The position numbers were made by a program, and so were the translations under genes. Of a stretch of 64,000 nt of DNA, positions 26,101-37,287 are shown piece after piece (position 1 is the stretch's first letter; each line of letters opens with the position of its first letter). The stretch comes from Rhea pennata. Taxonomy: Eukaryota > Chordata > Aves > Rheiformes > Rheidae. The stretch lies in contig NC_084702.1 in the NCBI RefSeq assembly GCF_028389875.1, forward strand, positions 43,523,053-43,587,052. The letters run 5' to 3'. The notes below the pieces were generated by a model, which was given only the letters and a program-made list of their open reading frames with translations, ran no database searches and was not told the origin of the DNA.

Positions 26101-29100
26101 TGTTATTTGTGCATTGGAGTAGCTCATGCTTTATGATGACTTAGGGTAATGTGGAGTGAAGGTGGCCTAACTATAAAAAAAAGAAAAAAGGTTTACCTTC
26201 TACAAGGTAGTCTTTTATGCTTTTATGTGGTACACTGCATTGTCAGCAATATTATTGTTTGGTGCACTGAACTGGCTTTGTCTATCTAGTCTAGCAAATT
26301 TTTTAAATACCTGCATAAAAATTAATTGGTACATATTATATCTTAACCTCCCTCCCCCAAACCTTAGCCCAAAAGACCTTAACATTCTTTGATGTAATTT
26401 CTCTTAAAATATCTGTGAATATTAATTTGATTTTAGAAATGTTAGATCAACAACCTGATGATCTTATGTCTATCTCCAGAACAGATACTTACAGGAACTC
26501 TGAAAAGTTGGACGCACTTGTAACAGATGACCCCGAAAGCCCATGCAAATTTTGTGCAGTCTCTACACGCCTCTTTTCATCGAGTCTACCTGGAGCAAGA
26601 TCTCTGCTTATGCTACTGAACTGCTATAACAGGTAAAGGCTTACTTGGATTAGACTTGAGCACCAGCTCAAAGCAGCACCAGACCATTATTTGTGAGCAT
26701 TCACTGTCCATATCTTAGTGCAAGTTACAAGTCAAAACGCACTTGGGGTCAGATTTGGAGGAGAAACAACATACGCAGCATATGCTTTCCCCAGACTTGG
26801 ATGTTCCCGAGGATGTGCAGTGCTGCTTTCTCCCTTCACTGCCTGACCGAGGCATACCGGGAATGTGCTGTTGAGGAGGTGTTACCTGCCTTGCTTTTCC
26901 TCTGCAGACAGAGGGCTTCCAGCTCCTGCTGCCACTTTCTTTAAGCACAAAAGAAAGTATTTTTTTTCTTTTCTTTTCTTTCTTTTTTATTTTTAATAAA
27001 GAAGCAGATTTCTTGGCCAAGTGACAGACAATAAATACACAGCGGGCAAACAGCTGGCTCGCTGAGGCTTTTGCCACAGTAGTAGCATCAGTTCAGAATG
27101 TTTTAGGGTATATTTATTCACTGTGGCTAGGAGGAAGAAATGAGTAAAAGTTAGAGAGACTCATTTTGTACCTGATAGGCTGGTATCTTTTTTGCTGCTG
27201 TCTGTTATTGACTAGACGACATTGACTGTGATGCTTCAAACACCGTAATTCATCAGACAGATGCTGACTAGCTACTTGTTCATTGTTTATTTATGAGCAG
27301 GGAAAGATTTCCAAAAAGGTGTTCAGATAATTTGGAAGCCAGCAATCGATACACACACACATATATATTTAGGTTACAAAACAATAAACCTGAGTTTATT
27401 ATATTACAATTATAATATATAAAAAAACCCATATTTTCTTGTACAAGGGGGAAAATGAACCCTCAAGGGGCAAACTGTTGTTACTGAAGGAATTATCCAT
27501 TCAGGATGGACTCAGCTGCCTAACTCCTCATTAACTATTTATCAATTCCTTGGAAGGAAAAATCTACTATACAGTGAATTCCCATCAATATTTAATATAG
27601 CAGTGCCTGGAGCGCTGGACTGAGTTTCTCACTTGCGCAGATGGCATAAGCAAAGTGCGGCACTATAGTGCCACATCCCAACGTGAGGATAACGGGGGAA
27701 ATCTCAGATAAATCCGAAGGTTTCTTTCTTTTGTTAAGGTTTACTCTGTGTACTTCTTAGATTCATTTATGACCTGTTGCTGAGCATTTCTGCATGGTTC
27801 ATGTCAGTCCTTTTACACACAAAGCAAGTGCTCTTACTCATCATCAAGCAGTTTCATCTGAAAGCCAGAAATGCACCATATTGACTTAATGCTACCATCT
27901 TCTGGTTTGGACAGTACCTTTGCCAGTCTCATTAGTTGTCTATTTGTTTGGATTTTGTTATGTGATAAAACTGTCACATCTGAGGTTTTTGGTCTTACTG
28001 CCCTGGTTTTTGTCCCCAATATATGAAACAGACATTAGAAAAGCAAATGAGCCATCTTCATTAATACAATTTCCTTTCAGTTTTATAATCATCCATCACA
28101 GTCAGAAAACTTCAGCAAAAGCTTGCTAGCTCTTTTTCTATTTCTATACTGCCTGCCTGTCCAGTTCCTAATTTTAGATATTCTGCCATCACTGTTAAAT
28201 TTACAGCTGCCAGATTACAGCTAAATTGGTTTTCATCACACTATTAGCCAAGCCTCACTTCTCAAACTCTTCCATTTTTCAGTGTCTGGGACCAATTCCT
28301 GACCCAGAGCGACACAGCAGCAGGGACAAAGGAACATCTCAGTGCTTTACTCTGACAGTGTCATATCTGTCTAACCAGTCTGATATAGATGTGTAGGAAC
28401 GTGTTTTGCACAGCTCTGTGGCAGAAGGTTGTCACCGTATTTGGAAAGTATGAACTTCAAGAAGTTAAGTCACCGCCATGGACTCATGATCTTGGTCTCA
28501 GTACTCACAGTTACCCCCAAGAAAGGAGATTTGTTTTATTTAGCCTCAGGACAGTAGAGACTTCCATAGAGCTACCAAATATGGAAGACAAAAAGTCAAA
28601 TTTGAATTTCTAGAAAAGACTAATGAAACAACTCAGATTAATACAAATTTAAAGGTTACCCAAACTACCTATTATTTTCTTAGTTACTACATCATCCTGT
28701 TCATTACAAGCTAATGATTCTGCTTGGGACTGTTTGTAAAGACTTCCTGCTCAGAGCTGAAGATAATCAAAATATTCTTCCCAACAATCTCATACATGGT
28801 AGCCCATTCATTCCTATTTAGACTTGAGGTAATCTCCATTACCTAGCTGCTACAGTAGGCAAACAGGGAACAGACCTGAAGAACTGCTCATAAGTGACTG
28901 GCCTGTTCTCAAAGCTATCTTTCATACCCAATAACCCGCTAAAGCCTTTACAGCCAGTGGTGATGAATTTGGTCTTTCATTAATAGTAAGTTAATTTGAT
29001 TTCCTTACAACCTCAAAATATTTTGCCTTTAATTCCTTTTCTCTGGCTGCTCATATTGCTCTGTGATGATCACTCGTTCTTTTCTTGTTGCATTTTGAAA

Positions 29101-31064
29101 CCATTTGGGAGCACAGTGGCAACCTGCCATGAAGATTGGGCTTATTCTCAAATTCCACTTTATTCTTTAGTCTCCTCAAGATTTATTAGAAAATTTTGTC
29201 TTATGTAGTGCCCAGTCCTTCTGCCAGATGTACACGGAAGCTTTTAAAACTCAGAGCAATCTATCTGTCAGAGGGCTTGCCAGTGAACTCTTTACGATGT
29301 TGTTAACCTGTTAATCTAGAGTTGTCATTCCAGAAAGCAGAACTCTGCATTTCTGGTAGGAGATTCTCAGAAAGCATATGGTCTGACAAAAAATGGCTTA
29401 GAATTAGAAAAATGCATAAATCACACACAAAAAATGAAAATAGAAATAAAGATACCTGACAAAAATTAAAAAAAAAAATGACATTTGCTAATTGTCATTA
29501 TTTCTTTCGGATCAGGGGGTTTGACTCTGAAAGCCACCAGGTAATGCCTACATTGCTCTTTACATAGGTAAAAGAGAGAGAAGGAGTTGGATATCTGGCA
29601 GATAAATCAACCCCACAAATGACTGTGCTCTATTTTACACATTTGTTTTGCTGGCTAGAGAATTCTGGATCCATAAAGTAGTGAAAAAAAGTAGTAAAAA
29701 GATTTACAGTCAACTATAGACAGCATGAAATCCTTTGAGGATGTTATCAGCAACGTCCATTCCTAATATGTCTCCTGCTTGCTTGCATCCTTTTCTGCTA
29801 CCTGTGGTTTGTAAAGCATACCTTATGTGTATGTGTACCAGTCTGCCTATTTTGGATATGCACGTTGACTGTTAATGAAATGTATGTAATTGTATATGAA
29901 ATGTTAGTTATGATGCAGATTGAACATTTGCTCCTTTTCTATTGGATTACAATGTACTGAGCAGTTAGTGTTTGTGCACAGCTCCTATTAATTTAGAAGC
30001 AACCTGAAATTATTGGCCTGGTTTTATCATTTCAGATAAACAAGTTTGCGCTGGCTTTTGGGCTTAATTAAGACCATGAGTTCCTAGTGATGACACCACC
30101 TCTCCACAAACTAGCAGTGCATTTCAGAATGAAAGTTTCATTTTAGAATGGCTCTTCAGAAATGCAGAGCCTGTGGGCAGAGGGGAGAGAAGGAGGGATG
30201 GGCTCCCCGCTCCTCCCTCTGGAACTGCACCACATCTGTGGGAAGATGGAAGAAGAAAAGGCTTGTAATGTGGTTTACCTCACGAAGAGCGGCTGCCCTT
30301 TTCACCCGTCATATACCACCTGGCTTCCCACATCTGGTGTGTGCATTTGCGATGCAGAAGCTACATCCTTCTGGAGGAGGTTGGTAAGCAGAAGTCAAAA
30401 GGGGAAGTCTGGCCCTTTGATAAATCCATGCCTTTCTGGGAAGGTCCTTTTTTGTTTGTGAGGACTCTTGCTTTTCTGAGTTCCATTGTGACTTATTCTG
30501 TGTCCAAGAATACATCTTTTTAGCACATATAAGCTTACATATAGGTACATAAATATATGTATATACATAACTATATATGCACTTATTTACAGATTCACTT
30601 TATAGTAACAAGGTTATAACCTTCCAGTGGCAGCAACTCTGCCTAGCTCTGTTTGTGTAACACTAACTCACTGGGGCATTACATGTATGTGGTCTGCTCA
30701 AGCCTTCAAGTCAAATGCAGTGACAGTATTGTGTCAGAGTTGTACGGAAGCATTCATTTAGCCTACATGCATTTGTAAAACTATTAGAATAATCCAGAAT
30801 CAGTTGTATTTCCCAGAGGACTTCTGTAGTCTTAGATTGGTATTTACTTTGAGATCTTTGCCTGCAATGAGTTAAAATAAACCTTAGCCAGGTCTTCAGC
30901 ATATCAGTCTTGGTTTGCTCATCTCTGCTATTTACAGAAGTTCAAGAAAAGAGGCCATAGTCCATCTAAATAATATAAGATTTTTTTTTTTCAAAAAATT
31001 TTTGGACTAAAACATTTCACATGTTGCATAAACACTACAGTCATTTGCCCTGAGGATGTTTCTA
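23131..31064. other. Intergenic, no gene seen
   Basis: AT-rich, low CpG. It includes the possible CR1 fragment at 23945-24300, an A15 run at 25394-25408, a T-rich tract at 26958-27000 and an AC/AT repeat at 27350-27369. Short frames are scattered and unrelated to known proteins. Confidence 0.7.
23945..24300 (-). mobile_element. Ancient CR1-like fragment
   Basis: The stretch around 24010-24100 (AATGAATTCTACAGTTTGAC, then CTTTTTTCTTCCTATGCTCT) resembles the antisense 3' part of old reptile-type CR1 elements, where AATGAGTTCCACAG...TTAACTATG is followed by a TTTCCTTTT-rich segment and a CTTGTTCTT-like segment. Strongly diverged; boundaries and family are uncertain. It may be unrelated to the younger CR1 copy that ends 0.8 kb upstream. 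Confidence 0.45.
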
Positions 31065-31200
31065 ATGCATTAAGAACATGAGACCAGATGCACTGGGTCA
31101 GACCAAAGGTTTGTCTTGTCCACTAGCCTGTCATGAGTGTTGGCAGGGTCACTTAGAAAAAAAGGTGTCAGAGCAGGGAAAGCATAAAAAAGTCCTGGAT
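31065..31200 (-). mobile_element. Ancient archosaur/turtle-type CR1 fragment
   Basis: TTAAGAACATGAGACCAGAT followed by GCACTGGGTCAGACCAAAGG matches the widespread reptile repeat segment AAGAA..GCCATACTGGGTCAGACCAAAGGTCCATCTAGCCCAGT. The similarity fades after about 31175. I recall this segment as antisense to the old CR1 3' region. Clearly old. Confidence 0.6.
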
Positions 31201-31544
31201 GGCAAATGAGCACCGACTTCACTGTTAGAAGTACTCAGTCTAATATATACATCTCAACCGTATTTTTATTATGCTGTCTGCTTCTTCAGGATGGTGTGAT
31301 ATGGGTATAACAGCCTGTGCCATCTCTGCTGTTTTCTTTCCTGATGACCTCACTAGTGCATTAGCTAAAGTGCATGTATCTTAACATAATTGTTTTTCTC
31401 TCTCTGTGGAAATAACTGCAAAATCGCTATGGGTCAGGTCACATCAACCTAGTCCAATAAGACAGAGTCAAAACTAGTTTTGATCATTTTGATTTGAAAC
31501 TTCTTCTAATTAAATTTGAACACATGTATTGAAAGAGTGTAAAC

Positions 31545-31745
31545 CCCATGAAGAGAGAAGAATTGTTTAGGGATAAAGCTAGCAGGGATGGCATAAGATT
31601 AAAGTAAGAGGAAATGTAATTTGAATGTCAGTAAAAATCTTCATTGCTAGAGCTGCAAGGTTATGGAATAGCCTCTGAAGAGAAGGTGAAGATTCAACAC
31701 TTGGCTTTTGAAACTCCACTGGTAAAATCACTGGAGAATAAACTA
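31545..31745 (+). mobile_element. Ancient CR1 3' region, sense orientation
   Basis: Recognisable marks are AACCCCATGAAGAGAGAAGA at about 31542, a TTAAAGTAAGAGGAAATGTA segment, GTCAGTAAAAATCTTCATTG, AGCTGCAAGGTTATGGAATA at about 31650, then a segment like CC-AGAGA-GT-GTGGA-TCTCC. This is the usual order in the sense 3' region of old CR1 copies (GAAAATTTAGGTTGGATATTAG...AGAGC..TTAAGCTATGGAATAG). It is opposite in orientation to the fragment 350 bases upstream. Confidence 0.7.
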
Positions 31746-33242
31746 CAGGGAGCTTTTCTTTTTCTATTTTCTATAGTGTTAAATTTATTTTAAATCTACT
31801 GTATGTGCTTATAATACTGTTTCTTTCTAACTCTAGGAGTCCTTGGTTTTCTTGTCACTAATACCTTTACCATTATCTTTAAAACAAGACAAAGAAAATC
31901 CGGAATATCATTTATGTTATTAAATATGAAATATATTTCCAAGTGGAAGGTCAGTGATCTAACTAATGTGAGGTGAAGAAAACTGAATCGAAATGCAGTT
32001 TATCCATTGTTTGGATGAGCATGAAGATGAAGGTCCCAAGGGAATAGATGCCACTGGAAAATAAGGAGATCATGTTCCTAAGGAAAAGTGACAAAGCACG
32101 GTGAGGGGCAGGGAGGACTGTTCTAGTCAGCTCGAAACAGTGCAAGACGCAAGAAAGGAGAAGAAGAAGAGTGTGTGGGGAAGGAGAAAAAGTCCTGTGA
32201 AAGAAATCCTTGCAAGATGCAAACGCCCAAGGCACGAGATCATAAAAATGCTAAAGCATATACATCTACAAAAATAGGGTGCAGAGAGAGAAAGGCTACT
32301 GACTCCCCGAAATTCAAAATATATTCCTGAGATAGCGGAACATCTCTGGACTTGCACATGCTGCTCCTGTGAATAAAAAGTCTGATATTACTACTTACAG
32401 TGCCTGAGTGGATTAAAAAGGGGCAAAGTATTCATTTATGCTACTATTATTTAGTGCACAAGCAACAGCATACAGAAGATAAAATATTGGTCATTTTGGA
32501 AGACTGAGAGGCTGTGTATCTCTTTAAAGAAGAGCAGTGGCTTTTAGGAAATGGGGAATCATGATGAATAATCAAGCGATTATTAAGCCCTGCTTTTATT
32601 TGCTTCCATTTTACTCATAGAGATAATGCAGTGTAGGTAGGGAAATGCATATTTTTGAGAGGCAAGGCATGGCTTTCTGAATCTATTTGCATTTAGTTTA
32701 GTAGCCACCAATAAAAAAAAGGGGGGGCGAAAAAGCTGAAAATTTGGAAGTGGTCAGTGAAGAACTTCAGGAATGAATGGAAAATAGAAAATCAGGTTAT
32801 TACTGACCTCCCATAGTTGCTCTTTTAGTTCCATTTATCAAAGAGAAGTTTTAGTAAGAGGGAATCAAAAGCATCAACTAGTAGAGAAGATACTGGATTA
32901 TAAAAGAACACTCTTTTTGTAGCTGACAAAAGCTAAATGAAATCAAAAGGGATAAAAGCTGAAGCTCAGCAAATCTGACCCAGTTGTGTAACAAATAGTT
33001 TTATTGTATCACCAGGTTTCAGCTGCCCAGGGATATCACATTGTCCACCACTGAACTTTTTAAATCCAAGACAGGACATAATTTTAGAAGAGAAACTTTT
33101 GAGCAATCACACGGTCCATATGACGATGAATTTGTATGTGATATGCAAGATCAGACAGATTAGTGCAACAGTCCTTCTGGTGTTCAAAAATCTGAGTCTA
33201 ATTGTATTTTTTTTTTAATTTACTGCCGTTTATCCAAGGGAT

Positions 33243-33462
33243 TTTAAGTGCTTAATGAACACTAATGAATCCCCTCAACACTTGTGAAAAGTAGATAATT
33301 ACTATTAAATCTACTTTATGGATATATAAGATGTGGTTCAGAGGTTAAATGCTTTGTCCAGGATTGTTCAATAAGCAACTATCAGATCTGGTAAAGGGCT
33401 TTTGGACAATGTAGGTTGTGAGTACTGCACTGTAAGTACAGTAACTACACTATATCCTGTGC
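33243..33462 (-). mobile_element. MIR-type SINE, nearly full length
   Basis: On the + strand the order is: AGTGCTTAATGAACACTAAT; a TGTGAAAAGTAGATAATTAC tail-proximal part; a CTTTATGGATATATAAGATG stretch equivalent to TTTTACAGATGAGGAAACTG; the core GTGGTTCAGAGGTTAAATGC and TTTGTCCAGGATTGTTCAAT (like CTCAGAGAGGTTAAGTGACTTGCCCAAGGTCACAC); and finally AGTAACTACACTATATCCTG, like the antisense of the tRNA-derived head (AACCACTAtgCTATACTG). All parts lie in MIR order over about 220 bases, so the SINE points to the minus strand. CORE-SINEs of this type are older than the bird-mammal split. Confidence 0.65.
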
Positions 33463-33814
33463 AGAACAACTTGCATCTTTTAATTTCTTATTGGCTAGAT
33501 GGCATTCATTTACAATGGTAAAGGAATAAATCTGAAATGAGGAGGTGAGAGACTGGAATGTTGATCTGTGCAGCAGAGAGAATAGTGACAAAATATCAGC
33601 TAGAGAACACGAGTTTAATAAACCAAAAAACAGCTGATGATATTAATAGTTCGGGGTTTAGTGTTTGCTTTATCTAAAAAAGATGGTGGAACACATTTGT
33701 AAAGACTTTAAAAGGCGCTATTTATTGAAGCTACTCACCACAGACAAGCGCTCTCTGACTCTCCACTCCCAATCTGATTAAATACAGCTTTGTGCTGTCT
33801 GATATCACTATGCA

Positions 33815-33940
33815 GGGTGTCCAAAAATCCTGGCCTGGATTATGCTCCATTAAAATATTTGGGCAAAAATCTGATTTCACCGAAATCAGTGGCAAAACTC
33901 TTCCAGACCTCAGTCTTTCAATCCTGTGTTGCTCCAAAGT
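33815..33940. repeat. Second copy of the ancient palindromic repeat type
   Basis: CCTGGCCTGGATTATGCTCC, then TGATTTCACCGAAATCAGTG, then GCAAAACTCTTCCAGACCTC resembles the repeat theme (GGGCCTGATcCTGCTCCCATTGAAGTCAATGGcAAAACTCcCATTGACTTCAaTGG). The GAAATCAGTGGCAAAACTC part is the most diagnostic. Part of the fragment is itself palindromic (CTGATTTCACCGAAATCAG). Confidence 0.4.
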
Positions 33941-36605
33941 CTCAGTTCAAATTAGAGTTTTCACTGCTTATTACATTTTATTTTTCGCCTTATGCTTGTC
34001 TGGGGAGTGATTTCTCCCTCAGCATCCTATTAAATTGGCCCACAGAGAGACCTAGGAGAATGGAATGAAAATTGTGGCCTGCCTACTACAGTGTTTTCTA
34101 TCCAGCATAATTCCTAACTTGAGGAGCTTGGTCCTAGTACAATTTGTCGTAGAAGGATATTTTGGGTACCCCCAGGGAACGAAGCTGGTACAGTGGTATT
34201 CCACACCTCTGGATTCTTAATGGGATGAGTCCTCCAGGACCAATGACACCGCTAAGCAGGCCCACCTGCTGGCCACCCAAGAACAGCTGAGGAAAAGTCA
34301 AAAAAGGGAATTACAGGCTTCAGAGCTACACTATTGTAATGCTGTATTTGTGGGTAACAACTTCCTGAGGTGGCAGAGATCGGTAATCCAGAGCCATCCC
34401 TACCTCCGGGAACCTACAGAACCAGCACGGCTGCAGACGTCAAACAGATGCTCCTAGCAAAGCACAAACTCAAGTGCCTCTGAGCTTCCAACAAGAAGGG
34501 GAAGATAACATTGTTCACGATCTTCCTTTTAAAAATGTGTCTAAACTGCTCAGTACCTAAACATGGCACTTAACATTTTTTGTTCCTGTGGGGCCACGTG
34601 TGCTTCAGGGTGGTTTGGCAGTGTCCAGTGGCTATTTTAGAAACAAAAAGCGTATGAGAGGAAAGGATCTCCTAGCACTGAGGCCATGAATCCAACGCCT
34701 TGCTACTATAGGAAACCACGTCATATAATCACCTTTACAGACTCGCTTCACGTTACTGCTCGAATAACCATAGGCTAGTTCATTGCTGCTAGATTGTTAT
34801 GACTTCTACACCTGTTTGAATCATCTGCTTGCATGTAACGTCAAGTAACATTGCTAATATAAGACTAAATATAATGTATTATTTCATTCCAACTCACATT
34901 CAGTCTCATGTATTTTCCTTTGTCTACAACCAGCTATATTTTCCATATATTCTACTGCATGCATTTTGACAAAGATCTATTTTTGATACCTGTAGCATGC
35001 CATAAATCAGAGAATTTTCTCTTCTGAACTAAAATTTTCAAGCTTCTGAAATCCATTAAAATGTACGCAATTTTTATGTTAGTTGCAAATAAAACACATT
35101 TACGCTAGGAAATCTGGCACAGTATTCTGAGATTTAATGCCATTCAGCTACACACGGCAGATATTCTCTTTGGTGCCATTAGGTTACTTACTCACTCTGA
35201 GTGAAATCCAGATCTCGCTGAAGTCCAGGAGGAATATTGCCTCTATCTTTCTGAGCAGACCAAATCAAAAACTTCAGCTGTAAAAGGTCTAGGTCCCTAC
35301 ACATGACGGAGAAGTTATTGGCAAGGAAAGCTGAATACTTACAATCAATTGTTATGCATATGCAGTGCAAACAATAGCATATTGTGTATGTAGTACATAT
35401 GCAAGTTTGAGACCTTTACAACTTCTGTATCTTTTGATGTTAAACTGCCGCTCCTTCTAATGCATGCTACCAAATTACAGCCAGCTCTTACAAATCAGTA
35501 ACAAAAGCAAAAAGAAGCTAGAGAATACCAGGGTAATACAAATGCAGCGATAGCTGTCAAATGTAACCTGACTTGCTTTTCAAGTGCAATTCTTTAAATG
35601 AGAATAAGAAAAACAAAGATAAATACAGTAGATGAGGAAAAGGGGAAAGGACAGTAGAAATATCTTGGGAAACAATGTAACAAAGCATCTGAGTTTTCTA
35701 ATTCTCAAAAGGGCTGACATGCAGGGGTCCTATTCTTTTCCAACTTTTTTTTCTTTTTAAATACTTCCAAATAGTTTTAATATATTCCATCTATGCTTAG
35801 ACCAAATAATGAACTGACCAGTAGATGATACTTTGAAGGGATTAACTGACTGCTGCGGAACAAACTAGATCAGCTGCAGACTAAACCAAAAACTTACTGA
35901 ACTTACTATTTATAGTTCCTTTCTGGCAGAAAAGCAATATAGTCAAAATTAAGTAGTTTTTTTTCCTAAAAAAAATGTAGTTATTTTGATAAACAGTGCT
36001 GTCAAAGCAATAAATGTAAATGCCGCAAACTCTAGATCATTCACTTTCATGTAAGGTTTACAAGGTTTCTTGTGAGAACACTTCATAGTTAAAGTATGTT
36101 CTTCCCTTGGGGATCACACAAACATTTAATTTTTGTTTTGGCGTTGGGCCTATTGTGTTTATGAGGTTCTTCAGAGAAGCAGAATTGATGACCACAAAGG
36201 AAAAATTGAGAGGTACGTATTTTAAACCATGATTATAACCTTTCAAGATTTTCAGAAAAAGTGTACTTTCTTCTAGGTGTATATGTATATAAAAAAGAGA
36301 CTTTGTTATAAAAAGAGTTTGGAGTTCCATAGTTAGCCTACCAATATAAACAGTCATATCAGGCTTTTGGCAAAGGCTTATTTATTGTACTGCAATGATA
36401 TCCTTTGCGAGTTACATTAAAACACAATGTATTACACTTTCTTGATGTACAACACACAACATTTTTGTTGGCAAGCACAAATTTGCAGGTAAAACTTCAG
36501 CTCATCTGAATATTCCTTGATTTTTCAGGCAACCCTTCAATTATTAATGACAATTTATCGTGTATTTTATCAATCTGAATTCTCTTTTACAACAGGTTTG
36601 AATTT

Positions 36606-36660
36606 ACAGCACAGGTACAAGAATGTCATTGCTGACATTAAGTCCTGCAGCCTGTGCTGT
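36606..36660. repeat. Nested inverted repeat (hairpin-forming)
   Basis: ACAGCACAGG at 36606-36615 is perfectly complementary to CCTGTGCTGT at 36651-36660. Inside it, AATGTCA (36622-36628) pairs perfectly with TGACATT (36633-36639) around a TTGC loop. The two nested stems could form a hairpin in RNA or a small cruciform in DNA. I do not recognise a known RNA family. Confidence 0.6.
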
Positions 36661-37253
36661 GGAACATGATCTGAGAGGCGCAAGCCATGCAAGAGAAATC
36701 CTGCCGGGGTAGGTCTGCGTGACACTGCCCGGGTGCTGCTAAATGTGTTGCTATAGCTTTTCTCGTGAGTGACTTGCAAGCTGCTATTCTGCCGTTTTGC
36801 ATGGATTCTGGGCTCAGTCAGGTATGTTTTCTAATACACCCATTTTCTTCTAGCGTAACTCGTGGAAGATTTAGGTAATGTAGGCCTAATCGTGTTGAAT
36901 TCAGTCCTGTAAAACTCTAGACATCCTTAACTGCTCCTAAGGTTAATGAGAAATGAATGTGCTCAGCATGTGACAGTCTCCCTCAGTGCCTTCTAGGAGC
37001 TGGAAGTTTAACTGTGCACTACTGTAGGGCAGTTGCAATGCTAGCTGCACGCCACGTTTGAGTAAAGAACATCCATTCTGCTGCTTATTAGGCCATGTAG
37101 ACAAAGATGGAATTTAACCTTGTGAATTTGTTAAACGTGAAGATGTGGCAATAAGTTACCCGGAGAATTTCTGCTGCTGAAGTTCTGATAGAAGTCACAT
37201 TCTAGTATATGTTAAAGAAATACCATGCTGCTCAAATCTTAGGTAACTTAAAT

Positions 37254-37256
37254 TAA

Positions 37257-37287
<31 letters not shown>
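37254..37287 (+). repeat. A-rich run
   Basis: Nearly pure A broken by a single G. No retroposon body with target duplication was seen upstream, so it is annotated as simple sequence. Confidence 0.9.

Larger units (their letters stand above)
31746..36605. other. Intergenic, no gene seen
   Basis: AT-rich, holding the MIR-type SINE at 33.24 kb and a palindromic repeat fragment at 33.8 kb. The part at 34.1-34.5 kb is more balanced in GC and unassigned. No credible gene. Confidence 0.7.
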
